Part shown: positions 1-8,446 of the stretch, one piece after another
Position numbering within the stretch: position 1 is the first letter of the stretch
Layout of the letters: each line of letters begins with the position of its first letter
Assembly (NCBI GenBank): GCA_013306675.1
Contig: JABLUY010000065.1
Coordinates: 87,377 to 151,376 of the forward strand
Direction of reading: 5' to 3'
Length of the DNA: 64,000 nt
Source: Thraustochytrium sp. TN22
Lineage: Eukaryota; Sar; Bigyra; Thraustochytrida; Thraustochytriidae
Translations under genes and position numbers: made by a program
The notes under the pieces: model-generated
The model's input: only the letters and a program-made list of their open reading frames with translations
The model's database searches: none
Told to the model about the DNA's origin: nothing

Positions 1-10
1 AAAGTAAAAA

Positions 11-54
11 TCTCTTACTCTCTCTCTCTCTCTTTTCTCTCTCTCTCTTTTCTC

Positions 55-86
<32 letters not shown>

Positions 87-88
87 GT
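11..88. repeat. CT-rich microsatellite
   Basis: This is an almost uninterrupted (CT)n tract with a few TT and CG interruptions at the window edge. It lies beyond the 3' end of the histidine-biosynthesis gene. No gene is visible from the window start to that gene's stop. Confidence 0.9.
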
Positions 89-137
89 TTACTAACCTCC
101 GTCCCGACGCAGGGATGTGAGCCCGTGCGCGCAACGC

Positions 138-1556
138 TTACTGCTGCGCGTCAGGGGCCGAGGGCGCTGGCTCCGGCGCAGCCGCGGGCGCAGCAGAGCC
201 CTGCAGGACGGCCTCGCCAGCGGCGATGCGGTAGGCCTTGGCGTTGCCAGGACGGCGCTTGACCTTGAGCGAGCGCATGTCAAGCTGACGGTTGACGTCC
301 TCGAGCGTGGCCTGGCCGCTGCTGCAGGCGGCGAAAAGAAAGTAGGCGAGGTCGGCGACCTCCTCGGCGACATGCTCAGAGTCGTTCTCCTCGACAGCCT
401 CCATCACCTCCTGCGCCTCCTCGATGAGCTTGTTGCGTAGCAGCGTGTGGTCGTCAAAGAGGCGCTTTGTATAAGAGCCCTCGGGCGCGTTCTTCTTGCG
501 GGCCTCGAGCGTGCGAAAGAGGTGCGGGATGCCGCCGTCGTAGCCCCAGCAGGTACGCGTCTGCTGGTGGCAAAAGGCGGGCGGCTCGCCGCGCTGGCGC
601 ACCTTGAAGCGCAGCGCGTCGGCGTCGCAGTCGAAGGCGATGCTGACGAGCTCCTGGAAGGCGCCGCTGGTGTCGCCCTTGCGCCAGAGCGACTTGCGCG
701 AGCGCGACCAGTAGACGCCGCGGCCGCACTCGAGCGAGGCGAGAAGCGACTGCTTGCTCGAGTACACCAGGCCGAGCGCGACGCCGCACTCGTCCGTGAC
801 CACCGTGGTGAAGAGGCCGTCGGGACGGTCTGTCCGGAGGCAGGCCAGCACGGACCGGCCGATGCAAAAGACAGCGTCCGAGTCGGCCTGGTCCGCGTCC
901 TCGCAGGACGTGGGCAGCGACACGCTGGAGCTGGCGATGTTGACGGGGAAGTCCGCGGAGTGCAGCGAGTGCAGCGAGCCAATGAGCTCGTTGTTGCGCA
1001 TCTGCGTGGCGGCGCCCGACTGCAGCGAGGGCAGCTCCAGCGTGATGGAGAGCCGCTTGCCGACGAGGTTCCACACGCGGCGCGCCGCCTCGAGCGCCGC
1101 GTCCGGCTGGCTGGCGTCGCACACCACCGAGATGCCGGCCACCGCGCCCACCAGGCGGTCCACCACCTCCTCGTTCAGGCGCGCCTCCTCCAGGCGCGCG
1201 ATGAGCCGCTCCTTGGGCAGCTGCTCGCTCACGTCCTCGATCTCCTCCATCTCGCCGTCCACCACCACCTGCAGCGCGCCCTGGTTGAGCCACTGCGTGA
1301 TGGCCTCCACCTCCTCCGCGGCCACGGGCCCCACCTGGCACGGGTACGAGTACAGCGCGCGCGCCCAGCCCTTGACGGCCGCCTTCCACCACTCCTTCTC
1401 GCCCTCTGCGCCGGCGCCGGGCGCCGCCGCGCCCGCCGCCGCGCTCGGCACGAGCCGCACGGACCCGCACCAGCTCAGCCGCTCCACGCGCCGCAGCTCC
1501 TCCTCGCCGGCCACATGCCCGCTGCTCACGGCGGCGCCCACGGCCGGGATGAGCAT
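138..1556 (-). CDS. hisIE: HisIE-type bifunctional histidine enzyme (PRA-CH / PRA-PH), fungal HIS4-like
   Basis: The predicted 472-aa enzyme carries phosphoribosyl-AMP cyclohydrolase and phosphoribosyl-ATP pyrophosphatase activities, steps 2 and 3 of histidine synthesis. After an N-terminal domain like that of yeast His4 comes the cyclohydrolase signature RTDRPDGLFTTVV (about residues 241-253), a GLVYSSK stretch, the metal-binding DCDAD (309-313) and a CH pair. The pyrophosphatase helix domain follows (about 357-430), with acidic EEAQEV and EEVADL motifs. The frame stops after this domain, so the histidinol dehydrogenase part found in fungal HIS4 is absent. I chose the ATG at 1556 because the product (MLIPAV) then aligns with yeast His4 (MVLPIL). 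The frame stays open upstream to about 1835, but that part is low-complexity Arg/Gly/Ala with no ATG. Family recognition is from memory of yeast HIS4. Confidence 0.9.
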   Translation of the reverse strand: MLIPAVGAAVSSGHVAGEEELRRVERLSWCGSVRLVPSAAAGAAAPGAGAEGEKEWWKAAVKGWARALYSYPCQVGPVAAEEVEAITQWLNQGALQVVVDGEMEEIEDVSEQLPKERLIARLEEARLNEEVVDRLVGAVAGISVVCDASQPDAALEAARRVWNLVGKRLSITLELPSLQSGAATQMRNNELIGSLHSLHSADFPVNIASSSVSLPTSCEDADQADSDAVFCIGRSVLACLRTDRPDGLFTTVVTDECGVALGLVYSSKQSLLASLECGRGVYWSRSRKSLWRKGDTSGAFQELVSIAFDCDADALRFKVRQRGEPPAFCHQQTRTCWGYDGGIPHLFRTLEARKKNAPEGSYTKRLFDDHTLLRNKLIEEAQEVMEAVEENDSEHVAEEVADLAYFLFAACSSGQATLEDVNRQLDMRSLKVKRRPGNAKAYRIAAGEAVLQGSAAPAAAPEPAPSAPDAQQ

Positions 1557-1575
1557 CTTCTCGAGCCTGCCGCCG

Positions 1576-1606
<31 letters not shown>

Positions 1607-2352
1607 TCCTCGCGCGCCGCTCCTCGCGCGCCGCTCCTCGCGCGCCGCTCCTCGCGCGCGCTCCGCCCCGCTCTCCGCGCCGCGCCGCGCCGCCTGCCGC
1701 GCCGCCGTGCCGCGCTCCGGGTCTGCCGCGGCCGCCGTGCCTCGCCTCTCGCGCGGCTGCGGCGCGTCCTTCCCGGCGGCGGCCGCAGCGGCGGCCACTG
1801 CCGGCGCCACTGCAGAGGCGGGCCGCTCGCTGCACAGTGGCAGTTCGCTAGCGAGCTGCACGGCGCGGGCGACGAGCCAGGCGGCGGCTCCGCAGCCCAG
1901 GCCGGCCCCAGGCCGGCTCAGGCCTCAGGCTGCGCCGGAGGACCAGCGTGCCGCCAGCCGTGGCGGCTCGCGCGATGTCAATGTCAGGCGTCAGACGGGA
2001 GGGCAGCTCACGGCTGGGCGTGGTCTGCACGGACTGGCGGCGCAACGTTCAAGTTTGACGCGGCTGCTGGGCTGCGTGCAGCCTGGTGCGATGAGGACGA
2101 GGCTGAGTAACAGTAAGTTGGACTTTGGAGGATCGTACGTGCGGGGTCGGTCAGCCTCGCTTCACGATATGCATTCGTGCTCGCCAGCTTGAGGCGCCGC
2201 GCATGCGTGCGGCAAGGTTCGCAGAAGCTGCTGGCTCGCGGCGGCAAGAACGATCAAATTCGTCTGCAGTGGCAAATGGCTTATGAATGACAGGCTTGGG
2301 ACCTTTCCGAGATTGGGGCGGACGCGAGGGTCGCCCTGACTAGCGGCCGCGA
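1557..2352. other. Intergenic / 5' region of hisIE with 14-bp tandem repeats
   Basis: No convincing gene is seen. Next to the hisIE start there is a (CCG)n run followed by about four copies of a 14-bp unit, cgctcctcgcgcgc (about 1604-1662). The rest is GC-rich sequence that presumably holds the hisIE promoter and the 3' end of the next minus-strand gene. Confidence 0.6.
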
Positions 2353-3945
2353 TCAGACGCTGGCGCATAGACGGCGGCGGCAGGAGCGCAGTGGCGCCTG
2401 GCGAATGGGTATCTCTTCGCGAGAGCGCTTCAGATTGCGCTGGTGGCGGGGACAGCGCGTATCGGAGCCGCAGCTCGAGGAGGCGCTCGTGCGAGCATTG
2501 CAACAACGAGCGCAAGCAGCGTGGGAGCAGTCCTTGGCGGCGTTGCTCTCGCTGCAGCCCTGGCAAGCGAGCTGCACCTCGCCGCGGTTGTTGAGCGCGT
2601 AAACGGCGCGCTGACGAAGCGCGAAGCAGGCGCGACCCAGCTGGCGCTGGGAAAAGGCGCGCAAAAAAGCTTCGCGCGGCAGCAGGCGGCCGCGGCACGA
2701 GAGCACGATGTGGAAGCGAGCTGGCGTGAGCTCAACGCAACGGAGCGCGACGTACCAGAGCGCCTCTTGGTACGGGTGGAGTGCCATGGGACGGCGGGCG
2801 CACTCCTGCTCGACCTGGCGGCCGAGCTGGTCAAAGTGGGACGAGGCCTCCCGCAGCTTGTAGACGCTAGAGGCAGGCGCGTCGCCGCGCACAAAGGTCT
2901 CGAGATCATCGACGAGCTCCTCCTTGGCCACCGGGTCTGCCTCGTTGTCCTGCGCGTCGCGCATCGCACCGGTGAGGCTCGCGCTGCGCGCGAGGCTTGG
3001 CTCCTTGCGCAGGGCGTCTGGGAGGCTGCGACAAGCGGCACCTGCGACGCTCTCCATCTCGACCTCCGAATTGGTCACGGACGCGGTCTCTGCGATGGAG
3101 CTGCCAGGCTCGCCGCCAACATCCTCGCTGCGCGTGGGGGAGGGAAGCATCTGCGCGGCTTTGGGGCAATCTAGGAGCGCCATGATGGCCTCAATCTCGT
3201 TCTTGTCTCGCGCAGCGACTGCGGCGACAGCTGTCGTGGCATCTTGGGCGACGGCGGCTGCAGCGACCGGCTCGGCATCCTCGCCGGGCTCTACCTCAAC
3301 GATCGTCTTGGAGCGCTCGCGGCCGGAGCGTCTCGGGCTGTCGTTGCTCTGCTCCGAGGCTGAGGGCGAGCGCACGGCAAAGCGTAAGGAGGCGGGCGAG
3401 AGCAGCGAGACCACGCTCTCGCCGCCGTCCGTGTCCGGGGTGACAGGCCACGGCAACGTGGTCTCGGGCGATGCCGGGGCGGGCGTGCCTGCGGCTTCCG
3501 AGAAGATCCTGGATGCGAGGGCCCGAAAGGAGAGCTCTCCCCAGTCCGTGCTCGCTCGAGGGGCCGTGTCCAGGCTGAGCCGTGCGCGACTGCGCTCAGC
3601 CAGTTTCTCCGGGCTGATGGGCGCAAGCGCGCTGCGGGCACTGCCCTCCTTGGGCACTTCGCCGAGCGTATGCAGCGCTCGTCTTACGGCATGGGCGCGG
3701 CGGCGCTTCTCGAGCCTGGAGTGGCGGCGCTGCGCCTCCAGGGACTCCTCGCTGCTTCGCATCTCGCGCTTTGGCGTCGCCTCTTCCGGGCTCGCCTTCG
3801 GCTCGGTCGCCGTCTTGATCTTGCGCGGCGTGACGTCGTCGCCGCCCTGGGGCGGCGCGCTCGTCGGTGAGGGCGACCTCGCCGCGGCACCGTTGCCGGA
3901 AGCCATCATCCACGGCGCCAGCGTCGCGCTTGCGGTCTGGCCCAT
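2353..3945 (-). CDS. Unknown protein with C-terminal Cys/His cluster and possible N-myristoylation signal
   Basis: I do not recognise this 530-aa protein. It starts MGQTASAT in a perfect Kozak context (GCCATGG). Gly2 plus Ser6 fits the N-myristoylation consensus. Residues 15 to about 350 are low-complexity and Ser/Pro/Glu-rich, with basic patches (for example RRHSRLEKRRR) and look disordered. From about 380 the sequence becomes ordered and ends in a Cys/His cluster at about 461-501, spaced C-x2-C-x8-C-x-H-x3-C-x2-CC, then C, C and H, with a basic tail. This suggests a small zinc-binding module. Long plus-strand frames overlap it, but amino-acid make-up and the start context favour the minus strand. 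The role is unknown; a signalling or nucleic-acid-binding adaptor would be a guess. Confidence 0.65.
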   Translation of the reverse strand: MGQTASATLAPWMMASGNGAAARSPSPTSAPPQGGDDVTPRKIKTATEPKASPEEATPKREMRSSEESLEAQRRHSRLEKRRRAHAVRRALHTLGEVPKEGSARSALAPISPEKLAERSRARLSLDTAPRASTDWGELSFRALASRIFSEAAGTPAPASPETTLPWPVTPDTDGGESVVSLLSPASLRFAVRSPSASEQSNDSPRRSGRERSKTIVEVEPGEDAEPVAAAAVAQDATTAVAAVAARDKNEIEAIMALLDCPKAAQMLPSPTRSEDVGGEPGSSIAETASVTNSEVEMESVAGAACRSLPDALRKEPSLARSASLTGAMRDAQDNEADPVAKEELVDDLETFVRGDAPASSVYKLREASSHFDQLGRQVEQECARRPMALHPYQEALWYVALRCVELTPARFHIVLSCRGRLLPREAFLRAFSQRQLGRACFALRQRAVYALNNRGEVQLACQGCSESNAAKDCSHAACARCCNARTSASSSCGSDTRCPRHQRNLKRSREEIPIRQAPLRSCRRRLCASV

Positions 3946-4624
3946 GGCGCCCGCCGCCTGTCAATCTATTGACCGGCGCGCACAACTTGAGCCTGAGCCT
4001 TGCCCTGCGCTACGCTACGCTGCGCTGCGCCGCGAGCTCCGACTCGGACCTGGATTGCGCTTTGTCTTTTATCGTCGCCAGCGCGCCCGAGGTTGCGTTC
4101 TATTGAGAGAACGCTGCAGTTTCGGGTAACCGGTAGGCAGGTCCTAGTAAAAACGCTACGGGTCCTTGAAATCCAGGGCTGAAGGTTGGTCTGGGCCGCT
4201 TTGGCGCCGAGCAAGAGCAAGTTGAAGACGGCTCGAACAGGCGGCGGTTGCATGCGAGAAATGAGCAGGGCTTGCCAGTGCCAGTGCTGCACGCATGGAA
4301 TCATGAGCAAGCGCTTGAGTTGCGCTTTGCCAAAGGCTAGCTAGCTTAGATGAACCATCCGCTTGCACTGGCAGTGGAAGATGCCTGGCCATCGTTATCG
4401 TAATCATTCTCGTCATCATCATCGTGAGTGGCTGGCTACGCAGTGTCGAAGATGATGTGCGGTTTTGCGTGCGGCCGCGTTTTGCGTGCGGCTGCGTTGC
4501 GTTGCGTTGCGTTTTGGCGTGGGCTCTTTCTATCTTTCGTTCTCTGCGTGTCGCGGTGTGGCGCATTGTGCACAGGCAAGAGGCGATGTAGTTGATGTAA
4601 AAGTAGATGTTGTCGCAAATGCTT
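3946..4624. other. Intergenic with TTTTGCGTG-type repeats
   Basis: This gap separates two minus-strand genes. At about 4460-4518 there is a tandem array of ttttgcgtgcgg units that decays into gttgc repeats. I see no coding sequence or RNA gene; the gap should hold the 3' UTR of the helicase gene and the promoter of the preceding gene. Confidence 0.5.
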
Positions 4625-6259
4625 TCAGGTGTGCTGGTTGAGCTCAGCGATGATCTTGGACTCGAGGTTGGCGACGTCGTCGACGGGGATGAGGGGGCGG
4701 TCGACCTCGGCGTTGGCGAAGAGCGCGCGCTCGATCTCCTTAATGAGACCCTGGTCGGGGAAGGCCGGGCTGCGCGCGACGAGGGAGACGGACGCGCCCT
4801 TCTTGGTCCAACGGCCGGAACGGCCTATCCTGTGCACGAAGTTCTCCGGGTCGGCCTGGCGGTCGCGGGTGATGGGGAGGTCAACATTGATGACGAGGGT
4901 GACGTTGGGGTTGTCGATACCGCGCGAGGTCACGTCGGTGGAAACGAGCGCCTTGCGCTCGCCGCGCTTGAACTCAGCGAGCACCACGTCGCGCTCGGTC
5001 TTGTCCATGTCACCATGGATCTGGCCGACCTGGAAGCCCTGCTCGCGCAGGTGGTCAGCGAGGCGCTGCACGCGATCCTTGCGGTTGCAGAAGATCACGG
5101 TCTGGCCCTCACTGAGCTGGGTAAGCGAGGCCCAGATGTCGGTGATGGCCTCATACTTTTGGCGGTACATCTCGTCCTCGTTGCGCTCGTTCTCATTGCC
5201 AATGTGCACGAAGAAGTTGACGACCTTGTCGAGGGTGACGTCCTTCTTGCGCAGGGTGATCTCGTGGTACTTGGACTCGTCGTTGTCGTGGCCGCCGACG
5301 AACTGGCGCGCGGTCTGGCGCACGGCCTCGGTGAAGGTGGCGGAGAAGAGCAGAATCTGGCAGGGCTTGTCCTTGCGCTTCTTGAGGATGGCGTCGCGGA
5401 TCTCCTGCACGTTGTCGCCGAAGCCGTGCGGCGGCTGCTGCACCATCTTATCGGCCTCGTCGAGGATGAGCACGCGGCACTCGGAGGCGTCGATGCAGGG
5501 CTTGCGCTTCTTGCGGCCCGTGGCGTTGCGCAGGTAGTTGCGCACCATGCCGGGCGTGCCGACGACGACCTGCTCGTCGAAGTCCTCGCCGTCGTTGAGC
5601 ATCCAGGGCGCGGCGGAGCTGGCCTGCGGGAGGGCGCCCTTGGCGCCGCGCGTCATGGCCGACATGACGCGGCGCGCCTTGATGCCCTTGGTGGACCCGA
5701 GCGCATTGACCTCCTGCGCGATCTGCGTGCAGAGCTCCTGGGTGACGGCCAGGATGATGGCCTGCGGCGTGCTGGGCTTCTTGTCCGGCGTGATGCGCGC
5801 CAGCATCGAGATGACGAAGGTGCCGGTCTTGCCGGTGCCGGCCTGCGCCTGGCCGATCAGGTTCTTGGGCGGGTCCTGCAGCACGAGCGGCAGGCCGATC
5901 TGCTGGATCTTGGACATGGTGCTCCAGCCCTTGACGTTGGCGATGGCCTTCTTGAGGTCGTCGTCAATGTTGAGCGCCGAGAAGCTCGTCACGGCCTGCG
6001 TCTTGGGCTCGTCCACGGGGCACCCGGCCTCGCGCACGATGAGCGCGCCGCTGTGCAGATCCGGCGCGTCCTTGACGTCGAGCGACAGCGCCTCCGCCTC
6101 GCCGACCAGCTTCTCCAGCGCCTCGCTCGCGCCGCCGCCCTCCTCCTCCTCCTCGTCCGCCCACGACGGGCCCTTGAGCTGCGGCTCCGCGGGCGGCTCG
6201 GCCGCGGCCGCCGCGGGCGCCTCCGCGGCCGCCGCCGCCGCCGCCGCGTCCTCCGCCAT
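4625..6259 (-). CDS. DBP5: DEAD-box RNA helicase of the DBP5/DDX19 type
   Basis: This 544-aa ATP-dependent RNA helicase is most like DBP5/DDX19, which remodels mRNPs at the cytoplasmic face of the nuclear pore during mRNA export. A low-complexity Ala/Glu N-terminus (1-60) precedes the Q motif (F93...Q119), motif I AQAGTGKT (138-145), motif Ib TPGMV (235-239), DEAD (267-270), SAT (306-308), IIFCNRKDR-type motif IV, VSTDVTSRGID (motif V, 439-449) and HRIGRSGRWTKKG (motif VI). Motif Ia reads AVTQELC instead of the usual PTRELA; DDX19 is also atypical there. Glu- and Lys-rich inserts lie around motif II. The ATG at 6259 has a good context (GCGATGGCG). The gene is divergent from the RCC1L-like gene. 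The DEAD-box call is certain; DBP5 orthology is likely but untested. Confidence 0.88.
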   Translation of the reverse strand: MAEDAAAAAAAAEAPAAAAAEPPAEPQLKGPSWADEEEEEGGGASEALEKLVGEAEALSLDVKDAPDLHSGALIVREAGCPVDEPKTQAVTSFSALNIDDDLKKAIANVKGWSTMSKIQQIGLPLVLQDPPKNLIGQAQAGTGKTGTFVISMLARITPDKKPSTPQAIILAVTQELCTQIAQEVNALGSTKGIKARRVMSAMTRGAKGALPQASSAAPWMLNDGEDFDEQVVVGTPGMVRNYLRNATGRKKRKPCIDASECRVLILDEADKMVQQPPHGFGDNVQEIRDAILKKRKDKPCQILLFSATFTEAVRQTARQFVGGHDNDESKYHEITLRKKDVTLDKVVNFFVHIGNENERNEDEMYRQKYEAITDIWASLTQLSEGQTVIFCNRKDRVQRLADHLREQGFQVGQIHGDMDKTERDVVLAEFKRGERKALVSTDVTSRGIDNPNVTLVINVDLPITRDRQADPENFVHRIGRSGRWTKKGASVSLVARSPAFPDQGLIKEIERALFANAEVDRPLIPVDDVANLESKIIAELNQHT

Positions 6260-7021
6260 CGCGCCCGGCGCCCTGCCGCCGCGCCGCGCCGCGCTGCCGC
6301 CGCCGCCGCCCGCGCTCGCTCGCTCGCCTCGCCGCGCCGCGCCGCGCCCGCGCCGACCGCCGCCGCGCGCGCTCCGTTCGCGATCTACGAGGCCTGCCTG
6401 ACTGAGCTAACAAACTATCTACGGCAGCGCGCTTTTCAAACGGCGCGCCTCGCTCATGGCCATGGCCTTGGCTTCATCGCGCCCGCGCGGCGGCGCGCGG
6501 CTTGCGCGCGGCTTGCGCGCGGCTTGCGCGCGGCTTGCGCGCGGCTTGCGCGCTGCTGCGCGGCCGCCCGCGGGCGCGCCGCCGGCCGAGAGCGGGATGC
6601 CGCGTCGCGGTGGCGGGACGCGCGATGCATGCGCTGGCAGGCAGGCAGGCAGGCAGGCAGGCGAGCATGCGTCAGACCCGGCGGCGCGGAGCCTCGCGCG
6701 CGCGCGCGCGCCTTCGAGCCGCGCGAGGAGGCCCGCGGCAGCGCGAGGCCGCGGCCTGACCGGGAGCGCTCGAGCGCGGCCCTGGAGGAGAGGAGAGGGA
6801 GGACCGCAGCACTTGGACGCAGGCAGGCAGGCAGGCAGGCATGACTGCAGTGGCACAGACAGGCACGGCACTGCCGCGACGCGACTCGCCGCGACGCGAG
6901 GCAGACTCGCTCGGGCGCGCGCACGCGCGAAGAGGCTGCGCACGCAGGGCGGCGCAGGCGCGAAGGAGGCGGCGCGAGGCACGGGCCCTCAAAGGCGGCG
7001 GCGCGGCCTGCGGGCGGCAAG
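6260..7021. promoter_or_regulatory. Divergent promoter region (helicase / RCC1L-like) with repeats
   Basis: The 762-bp region lies between divergent starts, so promoters for both genes are expected here. It contains about five copies of an 11-bp tandem repeat cttgcgcgcgg (about 6497-6556) and two arrays of a CAGG tetranucleotide (about 6639-6664 and 6820-6842). No TATA box or gene was recognised. Confidence 0.5.
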
Positions 7022-8446
7022 ATGAGGGCGATGCTGGGCGGCGCGCGCAGCGGGCGGCGGCTGGCGACGACGCGCGCGCGCGGGCTGGCCACGGCGGCGT
7101 GGAGCAGGGGCGTGGGCATCAACGGCGCGCTGGGCACGGGCACGCTGGACGACGTGGAGGGCGCGCCGGCCCGCGTGGGCGCCGCGCTGGAGGGCAGGCG
7201 GCTGGCCAAGGCGGCGGCGGGCTTCGGGCACAGCGCGGTGCTGGACGAGGACGGACGCGTCTTCGTGTTCGGGCGCACGCACGACGCGACGCTGACCGTG
7301 CGGCTCGGCAGGTACGCCAAGACGAGCCCGCTGATGAGCTGGCTCATGCGCAGCCTGGGCGCGGACGCGTCCGTGGACGCGATGCTGCCGCGCGAGGTGA
7401 CCGGCTTCAAGGTGTACAGCGGGGAGGCGGACGAGACGCCGGACCTGAGCTCGCGCAAGCAGGGCCGGGCCGCGGAGCTGCAGGGCTACTCGACCGAGGC
7501 GATGCGCGACGTGGTGTGCGGCGCCGGCCTGACGGCCTTCGTGTCGGCCGAGACCGACACGGTCTTCATGCTCGGCTCCAACCAGTATGGCCAGTGCGGC
7601 GTGGGCACCGAAGAGAGCTACCTGTGGGAGCCGCGCACCATGGTTGGCTTGCCGGCGGATGACGACGCCGTGGCGCATGTGGCGCTAGGCTTTCGCCACG
7701 GCGTGCTGGTGACCAAGGGCACGGGCGCAGTGTACACCTGGGGCAAGGGCCAGCGCGGGCAGCTGGGCATCGGCCCGCGCGGCATCGCGGACCTCTTCGT
7801 GCCGCAGCTCGTTGAAAACCTGCCAGGTCCGGCGGACAAGGTCGTGGCCGGCATGAACTCGTCCGCCGCGCTCATGCGCGACGGCCGCGTCTTCTCGTGG
7901 GGCAAGCTTCAGTCCAACGAGTTGGACGAGGCGAAGCGCACCTACCGGGACCAGCTGCTGCCGCGGCCCGTGGAGTTCCCCGCTGACGTCGACGGCCGTG
8001 TGGTCGACCTCTGGGCCGGCCCGCAGCACTTTGTGGCGCTTGTGCGCCTGGCGAGCGGCGAGCACCAGCTCTTCCAGTGGGGCCTGCTCTCGGACAAGGA
8101 TCGCTCCAGCGCGCCCGCCGTCATGGACCAGCTCCAGCCGCACATTGAGGAGGGCTTTTGGGAGTCCATCAACAAGCATAAGGCTGCGGCGCGCATGGTG
8201 CTTCAGCCGGCGCCCGTTGCGGTGCCCTTTGAGCTCGAGGGCGACCGCCCCCGCGTCCAGGTTAGTGTCGGCTCCGAGGGGACCTGCATCTACGGCCCCG
8301 ACCTGCCCACGCCCTACGTGTGGGACTGGAATTTGCGCCCCGTGCCGCTGCACCTGCACGATCCGGACCTGGCTTCCTTTTTGCAGGGCAACACTGTCGC
8401 CTCCATCACCCAGGGCTGGCAGCACACCATCTTTCTGACGGAGTGA
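7022..8446 (+). CDS. RCC1L: RCC1-repeat protein, likely mitochondrial RCC1L (WBSCR16) type
   Basis: The 474-aa protein has an RCC1 seven-blade beta-propeller architecture. Repeats are visible as GFGHSAVLDEDGRVFVFGR (about 67-85), VFMLGSNQYGQCG, VYTWGKGQRGQLGIG, GRVFSWGK and a closing GWQHTIFLTE blade. The N-terminus (MRAMLGGARSGRRLATTRAR) is Arg/Ser/Ala-rich without acidic residues, as expected of a mitochondrial presequence. That combination points to RCC1L, which supports mitochondrial ribosome assembly and mitochondrial gene expression in animals, rather than nuclear Ran-GEF RCC1. Inserts between blades 2 and 3 are long. The ATG is preceded by GGCAAG, the start context shared with several genes here. 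The propeller is certain; the RCC1L assignment is an inference. Confidence 0.8.
   Translation: MRAMLGGARSGRRLATTRARGLATAAWSRGVGINGALGTGTLDDVEGAPARVGAALEGRRLAKAAAGFGHSAVLDEDGRVFVFGRTHDATLTVRLGRYAKTSPLMSWLMRSLGADASVDAMLPREVTGFKVYSGEADETPDLSSRKQGRAAELQGYSTEAMRDVVCGAGLTAFVSAETDTVFMLGSNQYGQCGVGTEESYLWEPRTMVGLPADDDAVAHVALGFRHGVLVTKGTGAVYTWGKGQRGQLGIGPRGIADLFVPQLVENLPGPADKVVAGMNSSAALMRDGRVFSWGKLQSNELDEAKRTYRDQLLPRPVEFPADVDGRVVDLWAGPQHFVALVRLASGEHQLFQWGLLSDKDRSSAPAVMDQLQPHIEEGFWESINKHKAAARMVLQPAPVAVPFELEGDRPRVQVSVGSEGTCIYGPDLPTPYVWDWNLRPVPLHLHDPDLASFLQGNTVASITQGWQHTIFLTE

Noticed and set aside
447-2192. Plus-strand frame opposite hisIE
   Set aside because: Antisense to an enzyme with clear motifs; Arg/Ala/His-rich composition.
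2443-4129. Plus-strand frames opposite the Cys/His-cluster protein
   Set aside because: Considered because the minus-strand protein is unknown, but they lack the ordered C-terminal region and the strong Kozak start seen on the minus strand.
4625-6259. Loss of helicase function because motif Ia lacks PTREL
   Set aside because: DBP5/DDX19 proteins vary at this motif, and all catalytic motifs (I, II, III, V, VI) are present.
6639-6842. CAGG arrays as a CRISPR-like or phage feature
   Set aside because: Simple tetranucleotide microsatellites without spacers, in a eukaryotic divergent promoter.
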